The translations under genes and the position numbers were made by a program. The notes under the pieces are model-generated. The model saw only the letters and a program-made list of their open reading frames with translations, was not told where the DNA came from and did not search any database. A stretch of DNA of 6,580 bases, from the NCBI GenBank assembly GCA_020853835.1, contig JADYYC010000384.1, forward strand, positions 1 to 6,580, given 5' to 3'. Numbering within the stretch: the stretch's first letter is position 1; the number at the start of each line of letters is the position of its first letter. Below, piece after piece: positions 6,147-6,580 of the stretch. The DNA comes from Anaerolineales bacterium (GTDB taxonomy: Bacteria > Chloroflexota > Anaerolineae > Anaerolineales > UBA4823).

Positions 6147-6257
6147 GTTGTCGTTCGCGTCATATCCGTAAGTGTTCCCATTGGAGAGCGCGGTCGCCGC
6201 GTGCTTGTGGCTCGCATCTTCATAAGTTTAGCTCACCACCGCCTTGCTGGATAGGTT
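6066..6257 (-). repeat. Direct repeat of RHS core segment, copy A
   Basis: This copy of the 192-base segment at 3580-3771 begins at the codons for NLSSK and carries the shared TAA at 6230-6228. Upstream of 6257 the RHS similarity ends abruptly; downstream it continues into the rest of the core. The piece 6147-6257 is untranslated 5' RHS remnant attached to the headless gene. Confidence 0.85.
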
Positions 6258-6306
6258 GCCGGGCGTGGAGGGGTTAGAGATTGTTGAATGGCCCGGCGAC
6301 CTATCC
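6249..6306. repeat. Inverted repeat at the RHS/immunity-gene junction
   Basis: Arms 6249-6264 and 6291-6306 (ggataggttgccgggc / gcccggcgacctatcc) pair over 16 bases, with one mismatch that is a G-T wobble in RNA, around a 26-base loop. The left arm contains the first recognisable RHS core bases. No T-run follows on either strand, so it does not look like an intrinsic terminator. It lies between the stop of the immunity-like gene and the headless RHS sequence. Confidence 0.65.
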
Positions 6307-6328
6307 TATTTACTGGAACACCCCAGTA

Positions 6329-6580
6329 TTATATAACCTCGATTTCCCGAAACTCGCAACCTGTAATACCAGCTTTCTCTATGGCTTGTTTCACGTCCTC
6401 TCGCACGATCACCATCATTTCCCAGCCCCAAAGGCGAAATAACGGAACATCCCCCGTTTTCTTTGAATCGATTACCGCTCTTCTTACATCACAAAAAGTA
6501 CCAAGCATATCCGGTCGTTTTTCCCAGAAGAGCAAATTATCTTTCGTCCAGACTTCATAGACCGACCGCTCTCGATCCAG
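6329..6580 (-). CDS. C-terminal part of a probable polymorphic-toxin immunity protein (Imm11/DUF1629-like)
   Basis: The frame is open from the right edge to a TAA at 6331-6329, giving 83 residues of a protein whose start lies outside the window. It ends in VPLFRLWGWEMMVIVREDVKQAI followed by EKAGITGCEFREIEV. The pattern 'v-x-v-x-ED/ERxKxAxxxAGxTGxxF' at a C-terminus is what I recall from immunity proteins of polymorphic toxin systems, notably the Imm11 (DUF1629) group and related double-CXXCG proteins. The internal LFWEKRPDMLGTFCDVRRAVIDS is not otherwise recognised. Its position just upstream of a displaced RHS cassette fits an immunity gene, whose cognate toxin would lie beyond the right edge. 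A different small protein sharing this tail pattern is possible. Confidence 0.5.
   Translation of the reverse strand: MDRERSVYEVWTKDNLLFWEKRPDMLGTFCDVRRAVIDSKKTGDVPLFRLWGWEMMVIVREDVKQAIEKAGITGCEFREIEVI

Noticed and set aside
3580..6257. Template/variable repeat pair of a diversity-generating retroelement
   Set aside because: Several differences are A to G on the coding strand, but only 8 of 19 fall on adenines of copy A, many are C/T or transversions, and no reverse transcriptase is present.
6060..6257. Readthrough or stop-codon recoding at the shared TAA
   Set aside because: No recoding signal or suppressor context is visible, and the 5' part of the gene is missing, so simple decay explains it better.
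6328..6333. TATAAT on the minus strand at the end of the immunity-like gene as a promoter for the headless RHS gene
   Set aside because: There is no extended -10 TG and no recognisable -35, and the hexamer overlaps a stop codon in AT-rich sequence, so it is too weak to annotate.

Overview
The window looks like part of a chromosome from a Chloroflexota bacterium, probably an Anaerolineae-type lineage. This is inferred from high-GC housekeeping genes, RHS proteins of the 'HKHA ... DPSGH' style common in that phylum, and a lipoprotein with a 'PCWWGxxPGKTxWxEA' motif that I recall from Anaerolineae genomes. No taxonomic marker gene is present. All supported genes lie on the minus strand, so transcription runs from high to low coordinates.

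Bases 140-3535 hold a compact GC-rich housekeeping cluster. In transcription order it encodes a small M50 site-2-type membrane protease, an HD-domain hydrolase, a TyrA-like dehydrogenase and a PLP-dependent Kbl/BioF-type acyltransferase. The first two overlap, the next two are 13 and 34 bases apart, and the last ends 14 bases before a strong hairpin, so a single operon is likely. An extended -10 promoter (TGGTATAAT) lies just upstream of the protease gene. A CIRCE-like palindrome sits at the extreme left edge.

Bases 3559-6580 are an accessory region of the polymorphic-toxin kind. In transcription order it contains: the 3' end of a probable immunity protein running off the right edge; an inverted repeat at a junction; a 'headless' RHS gene whose core leads into a low-GC C-terminal domain with an HELGH zincin motif; a secreted lipoprotein starting 18 bases after the RHS stop; and a decayed RHS core remnant starting about 5 bases after the lipoprotein stop. 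The two RHS core pieces share a 192-base direct repeat (19 mismatches by hand alignment) that carries the same in-frame TAC-to-TAA nonsense codon in both copies.

The best reading is an array of displaced (orphan) RHS toxin-tip cassettes parked next to a housekeeping operon. The metallopeptidase tip plus lipoprotein would form one cassette, and the upstream immunity-like fragment would belong to a second one outside the window. Whether the headless RHS gene is translated alone, or serves as a reservoir for recombination onto an intact RHS gene elsewhere, cannot be decided here.
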